From positions 1-64,000 of the forward strand of contig JAQXUQ010000004.1 of the NCBI GenBank assembly GCA_029224465.1: a stretch of 64,000 bases of DNA, given 5' to 3'. The notes beneath the pieces are model-generated. The model ran no database searches. It had not been told where the DNA came from and saw only the letters and a program-made list of their open reading frames with translations. Of this stretch, positions 15,780-24,381 are shown one piece after another (position 1 is the stretch's first letter; every line of letters begins with the position of its first letter). The position numbers were made by a program, and so were the translations under genes. This DNA comes from Bacillota bacterium (GTDB lineage: Bacteria > Bacillota > Clostridia > Lachnospirales > Lachnospiraceae).

Positions 15780-15835
15780 TTGACACAATGAGATAGAGAC
15801 GGTATAGTGTTATTGTACTAAGTTAATAATACAGT
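15780..15835 (+). promoter_or_regulatory. Promoter and likely GntR operator for the ABC operon
   Basis: TTGACA (15780-15785), a 17-base spacer and TATAGT (15803-15808). Right after it is a dyad, TTGTACTA-N6-TAATACAG (15813-15834), in the place where YtrA-type repressors bind their own promoter. The start codon follows about 36 bases later. Confidence 0.75.
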
Positions 15836-15870
15836 TTGCGGGAGGGACGCCCGCAGACAGAAAGGACACC

Positions 15871-16239
15871 ATGAAGTGGGAATTCAAGAACGGAATACCG
15901 ATTTATCTGCAGATCATCGACCAGATAAAACGGCAGATCGTCAGCGGCGAACTGGCGCCCGGAAGCCGGATTCCGGCCGTCCGGGATCTCGCGCAGGAAG
16001 CCGGCGTCAACCCGAACACAATGCAGCGGGCGCTGACGCAGCTGGAACAGGAAGGCCTTTTATACACGCAAAGGACGAGCGGACGATTTGTAACGCAAGA
16101 GGAAGAAATCATGAAACAGACGAGAATACAGCTGAGTGACGAGTACATCGCGGAGCTTTTCAAGCATCTGCAGGAACTGGGGCTCTCCCGTGACGATATC
16201 GTGGAAGCCGTCAGCGCATGGAGGGACAATGGCAAATGA
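15871..16239 (+). CDS. GntR family regulator, YtrA subfamily
   Basis: A 122-residue protein, typical of the short YtrA branch. The N-terminal winged helix shows GIPIYLQIIDQIKRQIVSG, PAVRDLAQEAGVNPNTMQRAL and EGLLYTQRTSGRFVT. The C-terminal 45 residues are a short helical dimerisation tail with no ligand domain. Such repressors sit first in operons with ABC exporters and autoregulate. The stop codon overlaps the next start (ATGA). The dyad at the promoter just upstream is its probable target. Confidence 0.93.
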   Translation: MKWEFKNGIPIYLQIIDQIKRQIVSGELAPGSRIPAVRDLAQEAGVNPNTMQRALTQLEQEGLLYTQRTSGRFVTQEEEIMKQTRIQLSDEYIAELFKHLQELGLSRDDIVEAVSAWRDNGK

Positions 16240-16931
16240 ATCTGATTGAATGTAAAGAACTATCGAAAACGTACGGCAAAACAACCGCGCTTGACCACAT
16301 CAGCCTCTCCCTGGAGAGCGGACGGATCGTCGGTCTGGTCGGCCCCAACGGCAGCGGCAAAACAACCCTGATCAAACTCATCGAACACCTCCTTGTTCCG
16401 ACGTCCGGCGAGATTCTTGTCGAAGGAATGGCTCCCGGAAAAGACACGAAGCGCCTGGTTTCCTATCTGCCGGACCGGGATTTCCTGCCGGAAGACATGA
16501 AGCTGGAAACACTGCTGGATATGTACGTGGACTTTTACAGTGATTTCAACCGCGCGAAAGCGGAAGAAATGATCAGAAGCCTCGGCATTCAGGAGAGTCA
16601 GCGGCTGAAAAAGATGTCCAAAGGCACCAGAGAAAAAGTACAGCTCATCCTGACCATGAGCCGCGACGCGCATATCTATCTTCTGGATGAGCCGATCGCC
16701 GGTGTGGATCCGGCGACCCGCGACTATATCCTGAACACGATTGTCGGAAATTATAATGAGAACGCGCTTGTTCTGATCTCGACGCATCTGATTGCCGATG
16801 TCGAGAAGGTGCTGGACGAAGTTGTTTTTCTGAAGGAAGGACAGGTTTACCTGCACAGGAACGCGGACGACCTGCGCACCGAAAAAGGTATGAGTATTGA
16901 CAGCTATTTCCGGGAGGTATTTAAATGTTAA
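16236..16931 (+). CDS. ABC transporter ATP-binding protein (YtrB-like)
   Basis: A 231-residue ATPase. Walker A GPNGSGKTT is at 36-44, and Walker B with D-loop reads IYLLDEPIAGVD. The signature motif is unusual (MSKGTREKVQL instead of LSGGQ), as in YtrB-like exporters. The chosen ATG overlaps the repressor stop; an earlier in-frame ATG lies in the repressor gene. It should energise the following permease, perhaps exporting peptides or lipids; the cargo is unknown. Confidence 0.92.
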   Translation: MNLIECKELSKTYGKTTALDHISLSLESGRIVGLVGPNGSGKTTLIKLIEHLLVPTSGEILVEGMAPGKDTKRLVSYLPDRDFLPEDMKLETLLDMYVDFYSDFNRAKAEEMIRSLGIQESQRLKKMSKGTREKVQLILTMSRDAHIYLLDEPIAGVDPATRDYILNTIVGNYNENALVLISTHLIADVEKVLDEVVFLKEGQVYLHRNADDLRTEKGMSIDSYFREVFKC

Positions 16932-17719
16932 ACAGGCTTTTAAAATATGATATGAAATCCTACAGCAGAGTGCTGCTGCCGCTGTACGGAGCGATTCTGG
17001 CGGTAGCCGCGGCGAACGGCCTTGCGTGGAGAGTGTCGGATGTGACAGGCGGTTCTGTTTTGGCGGGGATATTAACGACAGCATATATCATTCTGATGTT
17101 CGCGGCCGTCATTCTGACCGTGCTCACAATTCTGCTGCGGTTTTATAAGAACCTGCTCGGGCGGGAAGGCTATCTGATGTTCGCGCTGCCTGCAACGGTT
17201 GGCGAGCATATTGCGAGCAAGGTTATCAGCGCCGCGGTCTGGGTCGTGATCGGCAGCGTTGCGGGGCTCCTGTCTTTTCCGGTTATTATGCTTCTTTCCG
17301 GGAGCATCCGCACGGAGGAATGGAATGAGATGATGAAAGTGATGCCGTATCTTTCGGAGCGGCTCTCGCAGTATACGGCAGGCATCGCGTGGGGCGTGAT
17401 TTTCCTGATTCTTTCGCTGATCGCGTTGATCGTAAAAGTTTACGCGTCCATCGCGCTTGGCTCCTGCGCAAACGAGTACAGGTTTCTGTGGTCGGTCGGC
17501 GCGTTCATTCTGTTCAGCATTATTGAGTCGTTTCTGACGGCGGGACTTGCGGGCGCCGGTGCGAAGATCAACATTATGCTGACCGGCTCTACGGCTGTTA
17601 CTGACAGCGCCGGATTCACACCGTTCATGATGGGCGCCTGCGTGTACTGCGCGGTGCTGGCCGGGATTTACTGGTTTGTGACATGGCTCTGCCTGGACCG
17701 GAAGCTGAATCTGGAGTGA
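16925..17719 (+). CDS. ABC transporter permease
   Basis: A 264-residue membrane protein with six predicted helices (around 15-33, 40-66, 95-120, 150-175, 190-215, 232-255). It overlaps the ATPase gene by 7 bases and starts after GGAGG. The beginning, MLNRLLKYDMKSYSRVLLPLYG, is typical of permeases paired with YtrB-like ATPases. With the ATPase and the GntR repressor it makes a small self-regulated export operon; envelope-stress roles are known for relatives but cannot be confirmed here. Confidence 0.85.
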   Translation: MLNRLLKYDMKSYSRVLLPLYGAILAVAAANGLAWRVSDVTGGSVLAGILTTAYIILMFAAVILTVLTILLRFYKNLLGREGYLMFALPATVGEHIASKVISAAVWVVIGSVAGLLSFPVIMLLSGSIRTEEWNEMMKVMPYLSERLSQYTAGIAWGVIFLILSLIALIVKVYASIALGSCANEYRFLWSVGAFILFSIIESFLTAGLAGAGAKINIMLTGSTAVTDSAGFTPFMMGACVYCAVLAGIYWFVTWLCLDRKLNLE

Positions 17720-17743
17720 TGGTGCGGCGATAGAGGTTTTGAG

Positions 17744-18202
17744 ATGGTAGATTATGACATTTTATGTGAGCAGCTGGAAAGCCTCGCGGAAAGTGACCGC
17801 TGGTTTCTGCCGGTGCTCGCGAACGCCTCGGCGCTTCTGTATACGCAGCTGCCCCGTTTGAACTGGGCAGGGTTTTATCTGCGGCGCGGCGATGAACTGA
17901 TCCTCGGACCCTTTCAGGGACAGCCCGCCTGCGTCCGGATTCCGTTCGGGAAAGGTGTCTGCGGAACTGCAGCGATGCTGGACAAAACACAACGAGTGGC
18001 AGACGTTCACCGGTTCCCGGGACATATCGCCTGCGACAGTGCCAGCAATGCAGAAATTGTGATCCCTCTGCATGACAAGCAGGACCGGCTCTGTGGTGTG
18101 ATGGATATTGACAGCCCGGAGAAAAACAGGTTCAGCGCAGAGGACCAGAAAGGCCTTGAGAAATTTGCGCGGATACTCGAGCGCTGTATGGAGTTTGACT
18201 GA
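17744..18202 (+). CDS. msrC: Free methionine-(R)-sulfoxide reductase (GAF domain)
   Basis: A 152-residue GAF protein of the fRMsr family. It shows NWAGFYL, LGPFQGQPACVRI, GKGVCGTAA and FPGHIACDSASNAEIVIP, with the three cysteines used in catalysis and resolving (in GQPAC, GVCG and IACD). It closes with VMDIDSPEKNRF. It reduces free methionine R-sulfoxide in the cytoplasm, a repair reaction after oxidative stress. Length and motifs match the family completely. It is followed by a terminator and probably shares the upstream transcript only by read-through. Confidence 0.95.
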   Translation: MVDYDILCEQLESLAESDRWFLPVLANASALLYTQLPRLNWAGFYLRRGDELILGPFQGQPACVRIPFGKGVCGTAAMLDKTQRVADVHRFPGHIACDSASNAEIVIPLHDKQDRLCGVMDIDSPEKNRFSAEDQKGLEKFARILERCMEFD

Positions 18203-18225
18203 TAGCAGGAATCATCGGATATCGG

Positions 18226-18267
18226 ACAGCCGTCTTTGTGAAAAATCACAGAGACGGCTGTTTTTTT
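18226..18267 (+). terminator. Strong intrinsic terminator
   Basis: ACAGCCGTCTTTGTG pairs with CACAGAGACGGCTGT and is followed by seven T. Confidence 0.92.
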
Positions 18268-18415
18268 ACATAAAAATAGCCGGAGAATGAAAATTTTATA
18301 AAACGATAATAGGATACATTATTGATGTTATATTCAGTTTTTGGTATATATATCATCGGGTTAAATATTTTTCATTGCATGAAATTTATTAATAAAAGGA
18401 GCCACAAATTATAAA

Positions 18416-20851
18416 ATGACAAAAAAGAATTTCACCAAACGAATTACCTCTATGGTATGTGCCGCGGTGCTTTCTGCCGGTCTTGCGGTATCTTCACTGC
18501 CTGCCGGTGCGCTTGCGGTTTACGCGGAAGAAAATGCGCAGGTGCAGGAAGTTCCGGCGGAAACGACACCTGCAGAAACAAGTAATGCAGGTGAGGAAAG
18601 TGCGGAGCCTCAGCCGGCGGCAGCTTCTCCGTATACGTCTGGAGAGACTCCTGTGGATGCGGCAGCGGAGTCCGCGTCTTCGGCAACAGAAGCACCTGCA
18701 ACAGAGACGCCTGCGGATGAGGCGACAAATACAGTTTCGAGCGGTGCACCGCAGGGAGATGCTGTTGAAACGGAAGCTCCTGCGGAGAGTGCGGTGCCGG
18801 CAGCCGATGAAGAGACCCCGGGCGAAACAACAGCGCTTACGGAGCTTGCATCGAAAGCAGAGGCAGTTGCGGCAACAGAACAGGCAGACGATGACCGGGA
18901 AAATTCAGAGACAGAAACTACAGAGGAAGCGGAAACTTCCGCGGGCGAGACGGTGGAAGAAGAGTCTGTGAGTGAAAACAACACAGCCGACACAGAAGAC
19001 AGCACGCCGGTAAATGAGGCTGACAATACTGACACAGAAGAGACGGAACCGGAAGAAGATGCGGAGGAAAACACCGTCGTAGCGGAAGAAGAGGTTTCAC
19101 CTGCGCTGGCGCTGAGAGCGCTTGCGGTGTCTACGGATGCGGCGGCGGGAACGCTGGAGGAGAGTGAAACGGCGGATGAAAAAAAGGTAAAGATTGATTA
19201 TGATGACCAAAACGATATTCATAGTGTTAAGCTGACCGGACAGGACGGCAAAGATTATACTGTAGTGCTGTTTTGCATGAATAATCAATTACATTGGCCG
19301 CACAAAACGGATAGCATCACGCCACCGGAATACAAACAGTCTGATATAAATGACTTCAAACTGCAAAATGGACAACAATTAAGTGAGGATCAGAAGAATC
19401 AGATAAAAGCACTACTTTATGCTGGATATCCGAATAACGGATTCAGCTTATTTCAGATTGTTGAACAAGACAATTCTATGGATGTGGGTGAGTTCAATAA
19501 ACTACTGATTCCACCGGCTTGGATTCGCTCTGACTTTCCGGACCTTGGAGCTATAGAGTTTACCTATGAAAACTCCAAAGATAATGGAACGAATAAAAGT
19601 ACCCTCAGCACCTTTTTGGATCAGGCAGCCGCCTATTATCAGCCTTCAGCTGCGTCACCCCTATTAACTCCTTCGGGCCATACATATGCAGAAATCCAAA
19701 ATACATCATTTTGGAAAGCAGCTTTCTATCTAGAAAACTCTAATAATCCGATTTCTGATTACAGTACGTACTATGGGAATGGAACGGCGTATGTAACGGA
19801 GAAAACTGCACATACGCAGACGAACAATGCAATCTGGCATCTAATGTATAAATTAGGGGTTGAGAAAAATAATATTTCGTCATTAGATAATGAGTCACTT
19901 GCTGAAGAATTATACAACTATTCACAGGGACCGGAAAATTGGAAGAATATCCTGGAAACAAAACCGGCCGATACACAGGTAACTATTTCCGGGGATGGCA
20001 CCTTCAAAAAAGAGAAAGATGGTTTATGGAAAACCGGAACCCTTATACTGAATGCCCCGGGTAATCAGAAATTTACACTTACTCTGCCGGACGGTGTCAC
20101 TACTGAAGACGGTAATACAGAGATTATGCCCGGGACGGAATTTGCGCTTGTAACAAAAGATGAGCCTGCAAATAAGGAGCTGGAAGTTACAGCGAAAGCT
20201 AATGTTGTATGGATGGACGGAGATCTTAAAATCTATACCCCCGCAAAGAATATTACAGATTCGGCGGGCAAAGGCTTTCAGAGCATGATTGGTGCTCTTA
20301 TTCGAAAAACACCATTAGGAGCCGTCTTCACACTTTCATATAAGCCGGAAACCACAGAGGAACCAGAGAACCCGACGCAAGGGGATAACAATACGCCTCC
20401 GGGTGAGAATCCTTCAGAACCGGAAAAGGAGACACCTACAACCCCTGCAGAGCCTACCGCTCCGGACACGCCCACACCCGATAAGAACAATCCTGCCACA
20501 TCGGATAATACGACAAATAACAACACCGAGACAACCGACCCTGTTACCAATAACACCACAGAGCCCTCTGATCCGGTCGTAACCAAGACCACAGTAGTCT
20601 CCACGCCGGTAACGAACGGCACCACCGCAGCAGATGAACCTGCAGTCATCAACACAGCAGTCTCTGCCCCGGTCGTCACTAAAACTTCGGCAGCATCGGC
20701 TCCGCAGACCGTTTCAACCCCGGTCAGCAAAGGCCAGACAATTGTCACCGGCGATGAGTCGCAGATGGGACTTTACCTTTCCGTATTCGCGGCAGCAGCA
20801 GCCGGTCTTGCCGTCTGGTTCGCGAGAAAACACAAGAAAAACTGCAGATAA
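18416..20851 (+). CDS. Secreted, wall- or membrane-anchored surface protein with possible thioester domain
   Basis: An 811-residue surface protein. A signal peptide (about 1-37, cut near VYA-EE) is followed by a 200-residue Ala/Glu/Thr stalk. A folded domain (about 255-620) has a lone Cys287 in VVLFCMNN and a TQTNNAIW motif at 467-474. That resembles the Cys/Gln pair of thioester adhesins, but the Gln spacing is not the usual TQxAIW, so this is uncertain. A Pro/Thr/Asn-rich linker (about 640-770) follows. The C-terminus is TGDESQ, a hydrophobic helix and a basic tail, like the TGD-type sortase anchors of clostridia, without LPXTG. The folded domain is more AT-rich than the stalk. An ECF pair lies downstream. 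Confidence 0.82.
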   Translation: MTKKNFTKRITSMVCAAVLSAGLAVSSLPAGALAVYAEENAQVQEVPAETTPAETSNAGEESAEPQPAAASPYTSGETPVDAAAESASSATEAPATETPADEATNTVSSGAPQGDAVETEAPAESAVPAADEETPGETTALTELASKAEAVAATEQADDDRENSETETTEEAETSAGETVEEESVSENNTADTEDSTPVNEADNTDTEETEPEEDAEENTVVAEEEVSPALALRALAVSTDAAAGTLEESETADEKKVKIDYDDQNDIHSVKLTGQDGKDYTVVLFCMNNQLHWPHKTDSITPPEYKQSDINDFKLQNGQQLSEDQKNQIKALLYAGYPNNGFSLFQIVEQDNSMDVGEFNKLLIPPAWIRSDFPDLGAIEFTYENSKDNGTNKSTLSTFLDQAAAYYQPSAASPLLTPSGHTYAEIQNTSFWKAAFYLENSNNPISDYSTYYGNGTAYVTEKTAHTQTNNAIWHLMYKLGVEKNNISSLDNESLAEELYNYSQGPENWKNILETKPADTQVTISGDGTFKKEKDGLWKTGTLILNAPGNQKFTLTLPDGVTTEDGNTEIMPGTEFALVTKDEPANKELEVTAKANVVWMDGDLKIYTPAKNITDSAGKGFQSMIGALIRKTPLGAVFTLSYKPETTEEPENPTQGDNNTPPGENPSEPEKETPTTPAEPTAPDTPTPDKNNPATSDNTTNNNTETTDPVTNNTTEPSDPVVTKTTVVSTPVTNGTTAADEPAVINTAVSAPVVTKTSAASAPQTVSTPVSKGQTIVTGDESQMGLYLSVFAAAAAGLAVWFARKHKKNCR

Positions 20852-20872
20852 GAATGAACAGATAGCAGAAGC

Positions 20873-20915
20873 AAAGCTGTCGCCGGGTGGTGAATCTGGC
20901 GGCGGCTTTGTTTTT
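20873..20915 (+). terminator. Intrinsic terminator after the surface protein
   Basis: AAAGCTGTCGCC pairs with GGCGGCGGCTTT and is followed by GTTTTT. Confidence 0.8.
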
Positions 20916-20960
20916 GCGTTCACCGAAAATCTCTGCTGCCACAAAAAGTTATCCTGCCGC

Positions 20961-20990
20961 TGAAACTTTTTAAACTGCCGGATGGTCTAA
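20961..20990 (+). promoter_or_regulatory. ECF-type promoter of the sigma factor operon
   Basis: TGAAAC followed by a T-run (20961-20970), then GGTCTAA (20984-20990) after 17 bases. This resembles promoters of SigV-like ECF factors (TGAAAC ... CGTC), so the operon probably activates itself. Confidence 0.6.
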
Positions 20991-21092
20991 TATATAGATG
21001 CATCGAGAACCTCCCATTCAAAACCTGAAGGGTGGTCCCGGGACTGCGCTGTAAAGCGCAAGGCAAGCTGAATTAGAACGAGGAATAAAAAC

Positions 21093-21614
21093 TTGAAAGC
21101 AGACACACTACGCAAACAGGATCTTGTCGAACAGATCCTGCTGAAAAATTACAATACCTATTACCGGATGGCCATGAGCTATACACATAATGAGCAGGAC
21201 GCGATGGATATCGTGCAGAACGGGTGCGAGCGCGCGATTCGCAAATCACATCTTCTGGAAGATGAAAAACTCGCAGGCACCTGGGTCTACCGGATCATGA
21301 TGAATGAGACGTTCCGGATGCTGAAAGAACGCAGCAGGTTTAACAGTGAACTGGCGGGAGCGGAGACTCCGGATGACGGGGCGGCTGACGAACTTCCCGG
21401 CAAAACAGAAACCGTCACCGACTCCTATGAAAATTTTGATCTGCACAGAGCCATGGAGGCACTGCCGCCGGAGGAGAGAGCGGTCATACAGATGCGGTAT
21501 TTTGACGAATTAAAGCTTTCGGAAATCGCCGGAATTCTTCAATTAAACGAAAGTACAGTCAAAAGCAGACTCTACCGGACGCTGGACAAGCTGCATCTGC
21601 AGCTGAGTGTATGA
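21093..21614 (+). CDS. ECF sigma-70 family RNA polymerase sigma factor (SigV-like)
   Basis: A 173-residue sigma factor with region 2 (NYNTYYRMAMSYTHNEQDAMDIVQNG) and region 4 (LPPEERAVIQMRYFDELKLSEIAGIL then ESTVKSRLYRTLDKL). The start is TTG after CGAGGAA. It directs RNA polymerase to a small set of envelope genes. The next gene encodes an RsiV-like protein, so the factor is most likely kept inactive at the membrane. A matching ECF promoter lies upstream. Naming as SigV is by neighbour and promoter, not proven. Confidence 0.9.
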   Translation: MKADTLRKQDLVEQILLKNYNTYYRMAMSYTHNEQDAMDIVQNGCERAIRKSHLLEDEKLAGTWVYRIMMNETFRMLKERSRFNSELAGAETPDDGAADELPGKTETVTDSYENFDLHRAMEALPPEERAVIQMRYFDELKLSEIAGILQLNESTVKSRLYRTLDKLHLQLSV

Positions 21615-21663
21615 GATGGAAATAAGGCCGCGGATCAGCAGACATGCAGAAGAGGAAATCACA

Positions 21664-22641
21664 ATGAGAACAGGAAACGATCAGTTCAGACAGATGGAAA
21701 AGGAATATAAAGAAGTAAAGATGACAGCAGAACAGGAAAAGCTCCTGAAAAATACGATCGAAGCCGCCAAGCAGCAGCACGAACGGGATCTGGCGGCACT
21801 GGGCGATGACAGCGTCAAAGGAGCCAGAACAATCCGGAGAGGAATCTATACTTTCCGCAAAACAGTGCTTTCGCTGGCTGCGGCAGCCGCTGTTTTCGTG
21901 GCGGTTCCGAATGTATCCGTGCATGCGGCGCAGGCACTCGGCAGCATTCCGGTGCTTGGAGGGCTGGTGCAGGCGGTTACATTCCGGAATTATCAGACAG
22001 ATGACGGACATAATTCCGCGGATGTGCAGGTACCGCAGATTGAGATCGGCGATTCTTCGTCGAGTGCCGGGGATACAAGTTCAGTAGCGGGCAGTCAGGC
22101 AGTGCCTGCCGCGGCGGCCAGAAAATCCGCGAACGAAATCAATGAAGAAATCAAGACCGTCTCGGATAAGCTGGTGCAGGAATTCAAGGACAACATGACG
22201 AAGGAAGGATACCAGAATGTGCAGGTTTCCTCGGAAGTTGTCGCAACGACCGATCAGTATTACACACTGAAACTGATCTGCCTGCAGATCGCAGCCGACA
22301 GCATGGAAACAGACTACTATTATACAATTGATCTCGCGACCGGCCGCAGAGTAGCGCTGAAAGATCTGTTCAAAGATGGCGCCGATTACAAAACACCGAT
22401 CGTCAGCAGCATCGAACAGCAGATGAAAGACCGCAACAAGAAGGATGAGAATCAGATCTTCTGGACTGCACAGGAACGGAAAGACAATGGCTTTGAACTT
22501 CTGACCGACAAAACACAATTCTACATCAACCAGCAGAACCAGCTCGTCATCGCGTATCAGCAGGGCGATGTTGCGCCGATGTATATGGGAAATGTAGAGT
22601 TTACAATCCCGGAGGACGTGCTGCAGGGCATCCGGAAGTAA
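21664..22641 (+). CDS. RsiV-like membrane anti-sigma factor (DUF3298)
   Basis: With the ATG after AGAGGAAA the product has 325 residues; an alternative GTG at 21607 overlapping the sigma gene gives 344. A cytoplasmic N-terminal part (about 1-50) binds the sigma factor. One membrane helix (TVLSLAAAAAVFVAV) follows, then a Ser/Ala linker and an extracellular domain with the DUF3298 pattern (YYYTIDLATGRRVALKDLF, DKTQFYINQQNQLVIAYQ, FTIPEDVLQG). In Bacillus RsiV this domain binds lysozyme and triggers cleavage and sigma release. A lysozyme or envelope-damage role here is inferred from the family. Confidence 0.85.
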   Translation: MRTGNDQFRQMEKEYKEVKMTAEQEKLLKNTIEAAKQQHERDLAALGDDSVKGARTIRRGIYTFRKTVLSLAAAAAVFVAVPNVSVHAAQALGSIPVLGGLVQAVTFRNYQTDDGHNSADVQVPQIEIGDSSSSAGDTSSVAGSQAVPAAAARKSANEINEEIKTVSDKLVQEFKDNMTKEGYQNVQVSSEVVATTDQYYTLKLICLQIAADSMETDYYYTIDLATGRRVALKDLFKDGADYKTPIVSSIEQQMKDRNKKDENQIFWTAQERKDNGFELLTDKTQFYINQQNQLVIAYQQGDVAPMYMGNVEFTIPEDVLQGIRK

Positions 22642-22742
22642 GGGAAAGCAAACGGGGCGGCGCGGCGGCAGGCATTCAGACTTGACTTTTCTCTCCCGGC
22701 TGCCGGAAGCGGACCGCGAATAGGTGCTGCCGCGCCACCGCC

Positions 22743-22911
22743 CAATGCAATAACGCCGGGAGTCCCGGATTTGCATAGAAAATCCAAGACGTTTCAGAAG
22801 ACGCGGAGCATATTGCATAGATTTGAGCCAAATCTATGCAATACAGCTCCGCGTAGTTGAAATGTCTTGAATTTTTCATGCGGAATGAGTCAGCGGCGGC
22901 TTATTGCATTA
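22743..22911. repeat. Dispersed palindromic element, subtype B, copy 1
   Basis: About 169 bp with inverted ends (AATGCAATAACGCCG against CGGCGGCTTATTGCATT). An outer stem uses CCAAGACGTTT with AAATGTCTTG. A central hairpin has CGCGGAGC / GCTCCGCG around TATTGCATAGATTTG / CAAATCTATGCAATA. It shares the words TTGCATAGA and ATCCAAGA with subtype A but is arranged differently. Its partner is 54661-54831. It sits in the gene-free stretch 22642-23233, whose only other item is the operator below. Confidence 0.82.
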
Positions 22912-23137
22912 AAAGCGGGCGGAAAGGCCTCTGGCGCCGCCGCATCCCCCACGCAAATTAGTATACACTTTATCTCGTCCACCCCGGAAACAGCATCACT
23001 ACATCGCCACCCCGCCAGACCCTCTCAATTAACTGGCTGAAGTGCACTATATAGTTGTTGAAATTCCAAATTAATAACATAATCTGCACAAACCATCTTG
23101 CTATTTCCATCTGTAAATAGTAATGTAGATTGCAGAA

Positions 23138-23154
23138 AAACTGGTATACAGTTT
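23138..23154. promoter_or_regulatory. UxuR-type operator, box 1
   Basis: AAACTGGTATACAGTTT is a near-palindrome with a GTATAC core. It lies 80 bases before the MDR dehydrogenase start, inside a possible -35/-10 spacer. It resembles the hexuronate repressor (UxuR/ExuR) consensus and recurs at 26886, 27045 and 31078. Confidence 0.7.
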
Positions 23155-23233
23155 ATGCCGGATATCGCTCAATTAGATCCGGCACAGGGATGATGCTACT
23201 ATTGTAAGTGCTTGTCATAATACGGGAGGACAT

Positions 23234-24301
23234 ATGGAAACAATCAAGGCAGTACGGATCATGAAACCCGGCGAGCTCCGCATCGTCGAAGAGGAGATGC
23301 CGCACATTGACGAGGTCAATAACGTCCTTGTTAAAGTCAAAGCGTCCGGACTCTGCGGCTCCGACGCAGGTATCTACCATGGAACCAACGCGGCGGCGAC
23401 CTATCCCAGAATTATCGGACATGAGATCGTAGGAGAAGTTGTAGAGTGTGGCGCTTCGGCTTCAAAGGTCAAGGTGGGGGACCGGGTCATCATTGATCAG
23501 GTTACCGCGTGCGGACACTGCTATGCGTGCCGGCACGGCAGACCGAATGTCTGCCAGAATCTGAAAGTCCGCGGCGTTCATATTGACGGCGGCTACCGTG
23601 AGTATATGGCGGTTCCGGATAAGGATTGCTATATCTTGCCGGAGGGACTGCGGTATGTAGATGCTGTTTTGATTGAGCCTACGACGATTGCGGTCCAGGC
23701 CTGCTCGCGCGCACAGATTCAGGAGGACGACGAGGTCCTGATTAACGGGCAGGGTGCGCTTGGAACCCGCATGCTCAGCATTGTAAAGCTGCATCATCCG
23801 AAGAAGATTATTGTTTCGGATATTGTTGACGAGAAGCTGCAGGATGCGCTGCGAAACGGTGCTACCGATGTTATTAATCCTCTGAAGGAAAACTTTTTCG
23901 AGAAGCTGCGTGACATCACGACCGACGGTTATGGTCCGACCGTGTCCATCGACTGCGCATGCACAAAGGATTCACTCGGAACGATGATTCAGGGATCGGG
24001 GAATGCCGGACGAGTTATCACTATGGGCTTTACCAATACGCCTACAGAGGTTACAAACTTCGGCATTACTTCCAAAGAGCTCGACATTCGCGGATCCCGC
24101 CTGCAAAATCGCAAGTTCCAGGAAGTCATCGACCTAGTGAAGGAGGGTAAAGTCAACCTCGACCACCAGATTTCGCATGTCTGCGATTTTCGCGAGGCGC
24201 AGTCGGGATTTGATTTCAATGATACGCATGATCCGTCTATTCGCAAGATTGTTTTTACGATGGAAGGAGAGCCGTATAAAGTCCGCCCGGACAAGGACTG
24301 A
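23234..24301 (+). CDS. Zinc-dependent MDR dehydrogenase (sugar-acid dehydrogenase), copy 1
   Basis: A 355-residue medium-chain dehydrogenase. Catalytic zinc ligands are in GLCGSD and IIGHEIVGEV, and the structural zinc site is CGHCYACRHGRPNVC. The nucleotide-binding part contains NGQGALGTRML, a divergent Rossmann motif. Relatives include L-galactonate, L-idonate and sorbitol dehydrogenases. It starts after GGGAGGAC and is followed by uxuA after 80 bases. In a hexuronate pathway it could interconvert a keto-uronate and an aldonate, doing the job of the missing UxuB; this is inference. The GTATAC box upstream suggests control by the GntR gene at 30327. Confidence 0.88.
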   Translation: METIKAVRIMKPGELRIVEEEMPHIDEVNNVLVKVKASGLCGSDAGIYHGTNAAATYPRIIGHEIVGEVVECGASASKVKVGDRVIIDQVTACGHCYACRHGRPNVCQNLKVRGVHIDGGYREYMAVPDKDCYILPEGLRYVDAVLIEPTTIAVQACSRAQIQEDDEVLINGQGALGTRMLSIVKLHHPKKIIVSDIVDEKLQDALRNGATDVINPLKENFFEKLRDITTDGYGPTVSIDCACTKDSLGTMIQGSGNAGRVITMGFTNTPTEVTNFGITSKELDIRGSRLQNRKFQEVIDLVKEGKVNLDHQISHVCDFREAQSGFDFNDTHDPSIRKIVFTMEGEPYKVRPDKD

Positions 24302-24381
24302 GCGGCACAAAAGCCGATGCAAAACCCGGCAGCAGCCGGGGAAAGTACAGGGGACAAGCAAATAATAAGGAGAAATGAACT

